DNA of 5,177 nucleotides from NCBI GenBank assembly GCA_026983755.1, contig JALSTL010000020.1, positions 1-5,177 of the forward strand, given 5' to 3'. The translations under genes and the position numbers were made by a program. Source of the stretch: Melioribacteraceae bacterium (GTDB lineage: Bacteria; Bacteroidota; Ignavibacteria; Ignavibacteriales; Melioribacteraceae). Below, piece by piece: positions 1 through 5,177 of this stretch; position 1 is the stretch's first letter, and each line of letters begins with the position of its first letter. A model generated the notes under the pieces. The model searched no databases and was not told the origin of the DNA. It was given only the letters and a program-made list of their open reading frames with translations.

Positions 1-362
1 TACGTGAAAAAAAGTTTTCCCATTCGTCAATAAATGAAACCGCAAAAGAGCTTGGCGATTTAAGCAGAACAATTATTTCCGAAAATTTCAGAGGAATATT
101 TTTTAGATATTATTGCGAAAACAATTTCGATTTGGAAAAAGCTGTAGAGCTTATTGCCGGTACAGATGAAAATTCAGTAAAAGGTAAAGTAAGAGCTAAA
201 GGATTAACATACTTAAAAAATATTGAGAAAGACTTAAAACATCACAAAGGCAAAACATTTAAAGAAATTAAAAACTTGTTTGTTTCCAAATATAAAAACC
301 TACCGCAAAAGTATCATCTCTATCTTGATAAAATAATTCAAAAAGAATTGATAGATAAATGA
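1..362 (+). CDS. C-terminal end of probable sigma-54-dependent transcriptional regulator (5' end outside window)
   Basis: The reading frame is open from position 3 and ends at TGA 360-362, so 119 C-terminal residues are visible. Near the left edge, residues NETAKELGDLSRTIISENFR (about nt 33-92) fit a Fis-type helix-turn-helix of the kind that ends NtrC-family activators: Thr-Ala..Leu-Gly in the first helix, then Ser-Arg opening the recognition helix. A Lys-rich, mostly helical tail of about 85 residues follows, including the segment KYKNLPQKYHLYLDKII. This tail is longer than in classical NtrC, where the helix-turn-helix sits at the very end. The AAA+ domain that would prove the family is outside the window. 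Indirect support comes from the sigma-54 promoter and phased upstream sites directly downstream. An internal TTG at 132 is in frame but is not a credible start, because the frame is coding upstream of it. Another helix-turn-helix regulator family cannot be excluded. Confidence 0.62.
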   Translation, partial: REKKFSHSSINETAKELGDLSRTIISENFRGIFFRYYCENNFDLEKAVELIAGTDENSVKGKVRAKGLTYLKNIEKDLKHHKGKTFKEIKNLFVSKYKNLPQKYHLYLDKIIQKELIDK

Positions 363-365
363 AAT

Positions 366-381
366 AACCAAACTTGGTTTT
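366..381 (+). terminator. Weak hairpin with short T-run after regulator gene
   Basis: AACCA (366-370) pairs with TGGTT (375-379) around a 4-base loop, and a T-run covers 378-381. It begins 3 bases after the stop codon of the regulator. The stem is short and poor in GC, so it would be a weak intrinsic terminator at best. Its position is the main argument for it. Confidence 0.3.
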
Positions 382-481
382 AACACACATAAAATTATCA
401 TAAGCATTATACAACTTAAATCTGAATTTAATATTAACTTAAATATTCAATCAACTATTCCTTTACAATCAACCGCATATT

Positions 482-531
482 TTTGCCTGTGCTTTTCTTT
501 AGCAGGCAAACCGTAAAAAACATCAGGCAAA
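482..531 (+). promoter_or_regulatory. Three phased 8-bp half-sites, candidate enhancer for a sigma-54 activator
   Basis: TTTGCCTG at 482-489 and its exact reverse complement CAGGCAAA at 503-510 and again at 524-531 form an inverted pair followed by a direct repeat. The starts are exactly 21 bp apart each time, about two turns of the helix, so all three would face the same side of the DNA. Relative to the start site predicted from the sigma-54 promoter (about 623) they lie at roughly -141 to -92, the normal range for enhancer sites of sigma-54 activators. What is seen is the repeats, spacing and position. That they bind an activator, perhaps the one encoded just upstream, is inference. The 482-510 pair could also form a hairpin in RNA, but it has no following T-run. 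Confidence 0.6.
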
Positions 532-596
532 TATTTGAATTTGCATAAAACACCTAACTACTTGTAAAACAATAGATTACACATCTCCGTAGGTTT

Positions 597-612
597 TGGC
601 ACGCTTGATGCA
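597..612 (+). promoter_or_regulatory. Sigma-54 (-24/-12) promoter
   Basis: TGGCACG at 597-603 matches all seven bases of the -24 element. After four bases comes ATGCA at 608-612, four of five bases of the TTGCA -12 element. The invariant GG (598-599) and GC (610-611) are separated by exactly 10 bp, as sigma-54 holoenzyme requires. Transcription should start about 12 bp after the GC, near 623, giving a leader of about 47 bases before the lipoprotein start at 670. A sigma-54 promoter needs an ATP-driven activator bound upstream, which fits the phased sites at 482-531 and the regulator gene ending at 362. Confidence 0.82.
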
Positions 613-658
613 ATACGATTTGCACAATGTTGTCGAATAATTTTCAAAAAAAACAAAA

Positions 659-663
659 AGGAG
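659..663 (+). promoter_or_regulatory. Shine-Dalgarno site of lipoprotein gene
   Basis: AGGAG lies 6 bases before ATG 670. It selects this start over the in-frame and out-of-frame candidates upstream. It contrasts with the genes starting at 1940 and 2793, which have no recognisable site. Confidence 0.8.
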
Positions 664-669
664 AGAAAA

Positions 670-1629
670 ATGAAATACTTAAAATCACTTACGAATATTT
701 TATTAACCGTTTCATTATTGTTAATAAGTGCGGTAGCTTGTACCGAAGAAAATTCATTAGCATTACCCGAAGAACAAGTAACAACCGAACAAGCTGCTTT
801 AGAAAAAATTGTTGATGAAGATGAAGCTATTAAATCTTTTGAACCGAATTATAATGAAGATCAAGCAATGAGTTTTGTACTCGGGAAAACCGCTTCGGAA
901 ATATTTCCGGTAAGAGTAGTCCAAAAAATGCGATTGGTTGAAAAAAATCTGAATGTAGTATTTGAGGGAGATACTGCTTACGGTACTTTAACCAAAACAT
1001 TTGAAGGTGTACTTTTTATTGTAGCATCAACAGATTCTTTAACCGGAAGTTTGGATAGTACCGCATTAAATGTTTATAAAAAATCTTTTACTACAACAAT
1101 AACCAGAAAAATTATTTTTGTTAAAAAAGACAATTCAAAAAATCCCATGAAGAATTGGAGAATTAGTGCGGTTTCTTTAGCCGAAGGCGGAACGCCAACG
1201 GAAAACATTGCAATAAAAAGCATGACAATATTTTTGCCAAACGGAGAGAGCATAAATATTAAAAATCCGAACGAATATTTTTTATCACGTGGTCCAAATT
1301 TAAGAAGAAGTATTCCCATACTTTCTAAATTTCAAAGAGTAACTGTTCAAGTTGAATTACAAAGTGTTTATCCGGATAAAGATTTTGTAACTTTAACTTA
1401 CGGTGCTTTAAGAAGTAATAAAATGAAAAGAGCTAAAAAAAGATTTACCCTAAAAAGAGAAGAATTTGATGGAACTTATTATATTAGATTATACGAAGCA
1501 GAATGGAGAATACATCAAGCAAGAGGATTTCGCCATGCGGTTGTTAATGCATATCCTTATCAAGTTATAAAAGATAGTGAAGCTCCGGTAGAATCAAATT
1601 CATGGGGAATGCCTTACGTTGTAAAATAA
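670..1629 (+). CDS. Probable outer-membrane lipoprotein of unknown function under sigma-54 control
   Basis: This is a 319-residue protein. The N-terminus has Lys residues, a hydrophobic stretch (about residues 7-22) and the sequence ISAVAC, giving a lipobox with Cys24 as the likely lipidated residue. Ala at -3 is less common than Leu, so the lipobox is good but not perfect. Thr-Glu-Glu after the Cys does not suggest inner-membrane retention. Residues 25-70 are acidic and probably a flexible linker. The rest alternates short hydrophobic and polar stretches, suggesting beta-sheet domains, with a basic patch near residues 250-265 (RSNKMKRAKKR). I recognise no domain family, catalytic motif or homologue. 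The start at 670 is supported by AGGAG 6 bases upstream. Transcription is probably from the sigma-54 promoter at 597-612, so expression should depend on a signal sensed by an activator. The gene stands alone, since a terminator-like hairpin follows it. Confidence 0.85.
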   Translation: MKYLKSLTNILLTVSLLLISAVACTEENSLALPEEQVTTEQAALEKIVDEDEAIKSFEPNYNEDQAMSFVLGKTASEIFPVRVVQKMRLVEKNLNVVFEGDTAYGTLTKTFEGVLFIVASTDSLTGSLDSTALNVYKKSFTTTITRKIIFVKKDNSKNPMKNWRISAVSLAEGGTPTENIAIKSMTIFLPNGESINIKNPNEYFLSRGPNLRRSIPILSKFQRVTVQVELQSVYPDKDFVTLTYGALRSNKMKRAKKRFTLKREEFDGTYYIRLYEAEWRIHQARGFRHAVVNAYPYQVIKDSEAPVESNSWGMPYVVK

Positions 1630-1661
1630 AAAATATAAATTACAGTGCTTGTTTTTAAGAA

Positions 1662-1761
1662 GCAAACCTCCAAGGTTTTTAATTTTACCGAACAGATACA
1701 GTACTCGGTTTCTGAAAATTTATACTAAATCTATTTATTTGATAAAAACTTTGGAGGTTGC
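1662..1761. repeat. 100-bp imperfect inverted repeat, possibly a small non-coding mobile element or paired terminators
   Basis: The left arm GCAAACCTCCAAGGTTTTT (1662-1680) pairs with the right arm AAAAACTTTGGAGGTTGC (1744-1761). Fifteen consecutive pairs form, one of them G-U, followed by a one-base bulge (A1664) and two more pairs. Inside, AATTTTACCGA (1681-1691) pairs with TCGGT (1705-1709) and AAAATT (1715-1720) around a 5-base bulge, so most of the element can fold as one long structure. No coding frame is present and no clear target-site duplication flanks it. It could be a MITE-like element, a dispersed intergenic repeat, or two facing copies of a terminator hairpin. Confidence 0.6.
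1664..1686 (+). terminator. Intrinsic terminator of the lipoprotein gene
   Basis: AAACCT (1664-1669) pairs perfectly with AGGTTT (1673-1678) around the loop CCA. The T-rich sequence TTTTTAATTTT (1676-1686) follows. It lies 35 bases after the stop codon at 1629. The same bases also form the left arm of the larger inverted repeat 1662-1761, so the two folds compete. Confidence 0.55.
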
Positions 1762-1890
1762 CAATAATTGAAATGATGTTTGGCGGATATTTAAACTCTC
1801 AACTTAAATACATTTATTAAAACCGAAAACTTTACAAAGTTGTAAAAATACTTTAAAATTATTTTTTTGAGAATTGTTTAAAATAGAAAC
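1762..1890. other. Non-coding AT-rich spacer
   Basis: No open frame, RNA gene or convincing promoter is visible here. The only structure I see is the near-perfect palindrome AACTTT-AC-AAAGTT at 1828-1841. It overlaps a second inverted pair, TTTAC/GTAAA (1831-1846). Either could be an operator or chance in AT-rich DNA. Confidence 0.4.
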
Positions 1891-1899
1891 CGTTTTAAC

Positions 1900-1928
1900 T
1901 TGAATTTTTTTATTTTGCCTTATATTAT
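1900..1928 (+). promoter_or_regulatory. Candidate sigma-70-type promoter close to the start codon at 1940
   Basis: TTGAAT (1900-1905) and TATTAT (1923-1928) are separated by 17 bp. An alternative -10, TATATT, lies at 1928-1933 but with a longer spacer. Transcription would begin near 1935, only about five bases before ATG 1940. In sequence this AT-rich, matches can arise by chance, hence the moderate confidence. Confidence 0.45.
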
Positions 1929-1939
1929 ATATTGTAAAA

Positions 1940-2845
1940 ATGAATAAGTTAATTAAAAATATTGTAATACTTGTTATTATAGTTGTTATTACCGGATGTG
2001 ACGATCCGGCTCCTATAGAATTGGTTAATAATGGTAAAGAAGTAAATATTGATATTATTAATCCCGAGCCGAATTCTTTTGTACTTACGGGATATGATTC
2101 TACCGGAATTACAAATCCGATACCTGTAAAAAAATCCGTAATAAGTTTAAGCGGAATTAAAAATACAATTGCAGGAAAAACATTTTATAAAGGTTATGGC
2201 GAAGCTGTATTTTTTGATACAACACAACCCGTTTTTCTTAGAGGGGAAAAACTCAGATTAATCGGTTATAAAACGTTAAAATTCGGTAAAGTAAAATTTG
2301 GAAACGATACATCTAAAATTGTTCCTTTTCGTTTGAAATACAGAGAAAATTTTGTAATTAAAGATACTGTAATAGGAATAAAATACGTAATAAAGTACGG
2401 ACCGTCAATTATTCCGACCATAAACAAATTACCATACGGAAAAAACATCAAAGTTAAATTCAGAAATAAATACAACAAGTTAACCGAATTAACCGTAAAG
2501 CTTCCTTCCGAAATTATTGGAAGAATAAAAATATCCGGCAGTAAAAAAAAGGGTAATTTGAAAATTAACCTTAATTGGAATAAAAGTAGTTTAGGTAAAG
2601 ACGAAATTATTGTTGGTGGTATTCTTAAAAACGGAAAAGGTTTAATTCCTTTATTTCGAATTAAAAATTTCCGCGAAAATAATTTTATAATTCCGAATTC
2701 ATTTATTAAAAAAATTCTTGAAAAAGACTACGATGCCATAGTTTTTTCCTTTATAAGAAAATTAAGAAAATCAAATTCTACAAGTAGATTAGGTGATATC
2801 TATTTTGCTTCTCAAAGTATTCACAACATTTGGATTGTTTTTTAA
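1940..2845 (+). CDS. Lipoprotein of unknown function, first gene of a two-gene operon
   Basis: This is a 301-residue protein. The signal peptide is textbook: Lys3 and Lys6, a strongly hydrophobic run at about residues 8-17, then the lipobox ITGC with Cys20 lipidated. The residues after the Cys are Asp-Asp-Pro. In E. coli Asp at +2 would hold the protein in the inner membrane, but in the Bacteroidota acidic residues near the Cys can accompany surface export, so location is undecided. The mature part is basic, rich in Ile, Lys and Asn and predicted mostly beta-strand. It contains no Cys pair and no motif I recognise. No Shine-Dalgarno site precedes ATG 1940. The start is chosen because it gives the signal peptide. 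The 3' end overlaps the next gene by up to 53 bp, suggesting coupled translation and a shared function with the downstream barrel protein. Confidence 0.82.
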   Translation: MNKLIKNIVILVIIVVITGCDDPAPIELVNNGKEVNIDIINPEPNSFVLTGYDSTGITNPIPVKKSVISLSGIKNTIAGKTFYKGYGEAVFFDTTQPVFLRGEKLRLIGYKTLKFGKVKFGNDTSKIVPFRLKYRENFVIKDTVIGIKYVIKYGPSIIPTINKLPYGKNIKVKFRNKYNKLTELTVKLPSEIIGRIKISGSKKKGNLKINLNWNKSSLGKDEIIVGGILKNGKGLIPLFRIKNFRENNFIIPNSFIKKILEKDYDAIVFSFIRKLRKSNSTSRLGDIYFASQSIHNIWIVF

Positions 2846-4862
2846 AAGAAATAGTAAACTGTTTCTTATAGGAATAATAATGTTAAGCATTAAACAAATA
2901 TATGCACAACAATCTTTGGATTCGTTTGGCAGTATTGGAAACATTAAAAATATAAGTTTTAATTTAAATAATTTGGAATCCAATATTTCAAATTATAATA
3001 ATAATAAAGATTGGGAATTTATCATTTCCACAAAAAGCATATTCGGAAAAAAGCAAAATATGAACTTAAAAACATTTGCATTGGGTAAAAAAATAGATAA
3101 ACATTATTTATATATTCGTTACTCACCGGGAATATCACAAAATTTTATTTTTAATTCCAGAGCGGAATTCATAATTGGAGATACTATCCAAACTTATAAA
3201 ACAAAACTTTCATATTCGGAAAAATACGGTTTCGGATATTCTTATAATTTTAACAATAGATTTACAGCGGGTTTTACGTTAAGATATTTCCGGCAAAATT
3301 TTAAAGAAGAATATCCTACATATTTCAGCAATACCGATTCGAATAAAACAATAATACAAATTCAAGAAGAAGAACTTGAAAAAAATTTTTGGCGCGGTGA
3401 TATTGGGATAATGTACAAACCTTTTACCAAGCTTCAATTATCACTCTCTTCGTTAAATTTATTTATTCTTAAAGAATATAAAATGGATGAAGAAAATAGT
3501 GAGTTTGAAATAAAGACAAATAACTTTAATATAAAGCAGAATAAAGGTATCTTACTTGGTATTAAATATTTTCCCCACCCTCGTTTAACTTTGGATTTTA
3601 GATATGAATCAACCGGTTCTTTTTTGGCCGGATTTAATTATGTGTTAGATTTTTACAACGGAATTATTAGTGCCGGATTAACGGCTTTTCACGATAAGTT
3701 CCAACGTCCGTTTCTTGCCGGTTTTCAGCCCGCTATAAATTACTCAACGGATTTATTCAGTATTACTCTTTCGTTTATCAAGTATTCCGAAAACAGAAAA
3801 ACAATTAAAACATTAAATGATTTCAGAACATTCGGAATTGCAAGTATTCAAAATAATTATTTTAACAGAGATAATTTAAATCTTACTTTTAATTTTGCTT
3901 TAAGTTTTAAGAACGAAGCTATGGTTAAAATTATTGATGTGAAAATAAAAGATGAAATTTATCCTACCGAAAGTGATAATTATATTAACAAACCGTTTGC
4001 AGTAGGTGAAATTGTTAACTTAACCAATAAAAAAATATCTGTTAAACCCGCCAGTTATATAGAAGAAATTAACACCGAAAAAGTTTATTCGCCAATTATA
4101 ACAATATTGCCACACGATACTGTAAAAGTTCCTTTTTTTACAATTATAGCGGACGAAAAAAATAATATCGAAAAACGTAAAATTGCTCAAGCGGAATTTA
4201 GTGTTAAAACTTTAGGAAAAATACCAGACGATAAAATTAGTAAACCGATTCTTATTAATAATAAAAACAGTTGGGACGGAAATGTTCATAACCTCAGATA
4301 TTTTGTAAAAGCCGATTTGGATTTTGCTCATAAATTTGCAACTAAGATTTTGCAAAAAAATAAAAAGAATTTGAGCGGAACGAATCCTTTACTTGAACAG
4401 TTTAACAAAATAAAAGTACTGTTTAAGGAAACAACTAAAAATATGACCTATGTTTCCGATAGAAGAGCTACAAGCGACTATGTTCAATTTCCCAATGAAA
4501 CTATTAAACTAAAAGGCGGAGATTGCGATGATTTAAGTGTATGTGTTAGTGCTCTGTTTGAAAGTGTTGGAATCCAAACGGCATTTATAGATTACAAACC
4601 GAACGGAAGCGTTGGACATGTAAGTTTGTTAGTTAATACAAATTTATCACCTTCTGATTCAAAGTTAATTACTATAAACGACAGAAAATTTTTTACAAGA
4701 AAAAACATTAACGGTAAAGAAGAAATTTGGATTCCGCTGGAAACTACAATTTTTGGAAATTTTAATGAATCGTGGAATTTTGCGGCATCTCAATTTTATA
4801 AAAAAGCAATTGACGAATTGGGACTATCCAAAAGCAAAGTTGAAATAGTGGATGTTTATTAA
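2793..4862 (+). CDS. Predicted outer-membrane beta-barrel protein fused to a C-terminal transglutaminase-like domain
   Basis: The open frame gives 689 codons from GTG 2793. Residues 15-38 (FFKRNSK, a hydrophobic core, then IYA) form a signal peptide, with likely cleavage after Ala38. A TTG at 2835 would start exactly there, so the true start may be 2835. ATG 2880 would cut into the signal peptide. Residues about 45-372 alternate aromatic and polar residues in repeated amphipathic strands (for example YGFGYSYNFNNRFTAGFTLRY), as in outer-membrane barrels. Residues 373-491 look like an Ig-type beta domain. Residues 492-689 contain a transglutaminase/protease-like core. It has GGDCDDLSVCVSALFESVGI with candidate nucleophile Cys578, then GHVSLLV with His609, then WIPLETT, where Glu650 replaces the usual Asp. 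The domain would be envelope-located, probably periplasmic, and could act as a cysteine peptidase or amide-transferring enzyme. Its substrate is unknown. It overlaps the lipoprotein gene upstream and is probably co-transcribed with it. Confidence 0.8.
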   Translation: MISILLLKVFTTFGLFFKRNSKLFLIGIIMLSIKQIYAQQSLDSFGSIGNIKNISFNLNNLESNISNYNNNKDWEFIISTKSIFGKKQNMNLKTFALGKKIDKHYLYIRYSPGISQNFIFNSRAEFIIGDTIQTYKTKLSYSEKYGFGYSYNFNNRFTAGFTLRYFRQNFKEEYPTYFSNTDSNKTIIQIQEEELEKNFWRGDIGIMYKPFTKLQLSLSSLNLFILKEYKMDEENSEFEIKTNNFNIKQNKGILLGIKYFPHPRLTLDFRYESTGSFLAGFNYVLDFYNGIISAGLTAFHDKFQRPFLAGFQPAINYSTDLFSITLSFIKYSENRKTIKTLNDFRTFGIASIQNNYFNRDNLNLTFNFALSFKNEAMVKIIDVKIKDEIYPTESDNYINKPFAVGEIVNLTNKKISVKPASYIEEINTEKVYSPIITILPHDTVKVPFFTIIADEKNNIEKRKIAQAEFSVKTLGKIPDDKISKPILINNKNSWDGNVHNLRYFVKADLDFAHKFATKILQKNKKNLSGTNPLLEQFNKIKVLFKETTKNMTYVSDRRATSDYVQFPNETIKLKGGDCDDLSVCVSALFESVGIQTAFIDYKPNGSVGHVSLLVNTNLSPSDSKLITINDRKFFTRKNINGKEEIWIPLETTIFGNFNESWNFAASQFYKKAIDELGLSKSKVEIVDVY

Positions 4863-4919
4863 ATGCGTTTTGGTCTTATTACACCAATACGAATTTACAT
4901 TTTTTGCTAAAACGTATTT
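4861..4919 (+). terminator. Long-loop inverted repeat beginning in the stop codon, weak terminator candidate
   Basis: AAATGCGTTTT (4861-4871) pairs with AAAACGTATTT (4909-4919) over 11 positions with one G-U, leaving a 37-base loop. The 5' arm includes the last two bases of the stop codon of the barrel gene. No long T-run follows and the loop is large, so termination here is uncertain. Confidence 0.28.
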
Positions 4920-4931
4920 TGATAAAACATA

Positions 4932-4959
4932 TTGACAAATAAATAAAAATTATTATAAT
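4932..4959 (+). promoter_or_regulatory. Consensus sigma-70-type promoter for the FecR-like gene
   Basis: TTGACA (4932-4937) and TATAAT (4954-4959) both match the E. coli-type consensus in all six bases, with a 16-bp spacer. A start near 4966 would give a leader of about 20 bases containing GGGAG (4974-4978), 8 bases before ATG 4987. The downstream gene therefore probably has its own strong constitutive promoter and is not simply the third gene of the preceding operon. Confidence 0.65.
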
Positions 4960-4986
4960 AGTAATTGTAAATAGGGAGAATTAAAA

Positions 4987-5177
4987 ATGAAAAAGATAAT
5001 CATTCTGCTTTTGATGTTTGCCGGTTTTATAACCGCACAAAATTTTAAAGTGGAAAAAATAAACGGCGATGTAAAAATACTTAAAGGTACATCGGAAAAA
5101 TGGGAAACGGTTAAGCAAGGAGATGTTCTTTCCGGCGAAGATGTGTTATTAACCGAAAGAAACGCTTACATTTTACT
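4987..5177 (+). CDS. Secreted protein with FecR-like N-terminal domain (3' end outside window)
   Basis: Sixty-three codons are visible. The N-terminus is a cleavable signal peptide: Lys2, Lys3, a hydrophobic core at residues 4-15, then ITAQ with cleavage near residue 17 or 18. The mature part begins with a pattern typical of FecR-domain proteins. VEKINGDVKILKG resembles the G-x-V-x-V strand pair. WETVKQGDVLSGEDVLLTE resembles the W-x-x-x-x-x-G-D-x-L-x-x-G-D-x-x-x-T motif, and a residue run expected to lead into the next strand follows. FecR-like domains are found in iron-signalling anti-sigma partners and also in many exported proteins of unknown role. With no transmembrane anti-sigma part at the N-terminus, this one belongs to the second kind. 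The start is supported by GGGAG 8 bases upstream and the promoter at 4932-4959. Total length and any C-terminal domain are unknown. Confidence 0.7.
   Translation, partial: MKKIIILLLMFAGFITAQNFKVEKINGDVKILKGTSEKWETVKQGDVLSGEDVLLTERNAYIL

Noticed and set aside
132..362. Separate small 76-residue gene
   Set aside because: It would begin at an internal TTG. The same frame is open and coding-like to the window edge, with a helix-turn-helix upstream of the TTG, so it is the tail of a longer gene.
482..510. Intrinsic terminator of the regulator gene
   Set aside because: The 8-bp stem could form, but no T-run follows the 3' arm and the third copy at the same 21-bp spacing points to a DNA-level function.
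482..531. Start of a CRISPR array or short tandem repeat
   Set aside because: The repeats are only 8 bp, one is inverted and the spacers are 13 bp. Position upstream of a sigma-54 promoter explains them better as protein-binding sites.
627..815. Short plus-strand open frame of 62 codons
   Set aside because: It overlaps the lipoprotein gene in another frame, has no good start signal and gives a low-complexity basic peptide. The lipoprotein at 670 has the Shine-Dalgarno site and the signal peptide.
1074..1319. Minus-strand open frame of 81 codons
   Set aside because: It lies wholly inside the lipoprotein gene on the opposite strand and is explained by AT-rich codon use there. No start signal was seen.
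2266..2478. Minus-strand open frame of 70 codons
   Set aside because: It is a shadow inside the second lipoprotein gene, and its hydrophobic residues mirror Lys/Asn-rich codons of the real gene.
2789..2983. Minus-strand open frame of 64 codons
   Set aside because: It is antisense to the overlap of two well-supported genes and has no independent support.
4987..5177. Classical FecR anti-sigma factor of an iron-uptake switch
   Set aside because: The N-terminus is a cleavable signal peptide directly followed by the FecR-like domain, without the cytoplasmic anti-sigma part, and no ECF sigma gene is adjacent in the window.

Overview
The window is AT-rich DNA from a Gram-negative bacterium, probably of the Bacteroidota/Ignavibacteriota (FCB) group. 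The evidence is two lipoprotein signal peptides, a predicted outer-membrane beta-barrel protein, Tyr/Asn/Lys/Ile-rich proteins and a sigma-54 type promoter. A consensus-like TTGACA/TATAAT promoter near the right end argues against a typical Bacteroidia genome and for Ignavibacteria or relatives. This assignment is inference from style only. All visible genes lie on the plus strand.

Left part (1-669): the C-terminal end of a DNA-binding regulator, probably a sigma-54-dependent activator (NtrC-like) with a Fis-type helix-turn-helix, stops at 362. The following 307-bp spacer holds the clearest regulatory architecture of the window. Three copies of an 8-bp half-site (TTTGCCTG, CAGGCAAA, CAGGCAAA) begin exactly 21 bp apart at 482, 503 and 524. 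Downstream is a near-consensus -24/-12 sigma-54 promoter at 597-612, then a Shine-Dalgarno site and the start of a lipoprotein gene at 670. The whole resembles an enhancer-plus-sigma-54 promoter, and the activator may be the neighbouring regulator.

Middle part (670-1939): a 319-residue lipoprotein of unknown function ends at 1629. The 310-bp spacer after it begins with a terminator-like hairpin. This hairpin is one arm of a 100-bp imperfect inverted repeat (1662-1761). A promoter-like sequence ends so close to the next start codon that the message may be almost leaderless.

Right part (1940-5177): a second lipoprotein of unknown function (1940-2845) overlaps a 689-codon gene (2793-4862). That gene appears to encode a signal peptide, an outer-membrane beta-barrel, a beta-rich linker domain and a C-terminal transglutaminase-like cysteine/histidine domain. 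The overlap suggests one operon, with the lipoprotein and barrel protein acting together in the envelope. After a 124-bp spacer with a strong sigma-70-like promoter, a secreted protein with a FecR-like N-terminus starts at 4987 and runs off the window.

The general theme is cell-envelope proteins: two lipoproteins, one barrel-enzyme fusion and one FecR-like exported protein. The first is probably under sigma-54 control and the others under housekeeping-type promoters. No tRNA, rRNA, CRISPR array, transposase or phage gene was seen.
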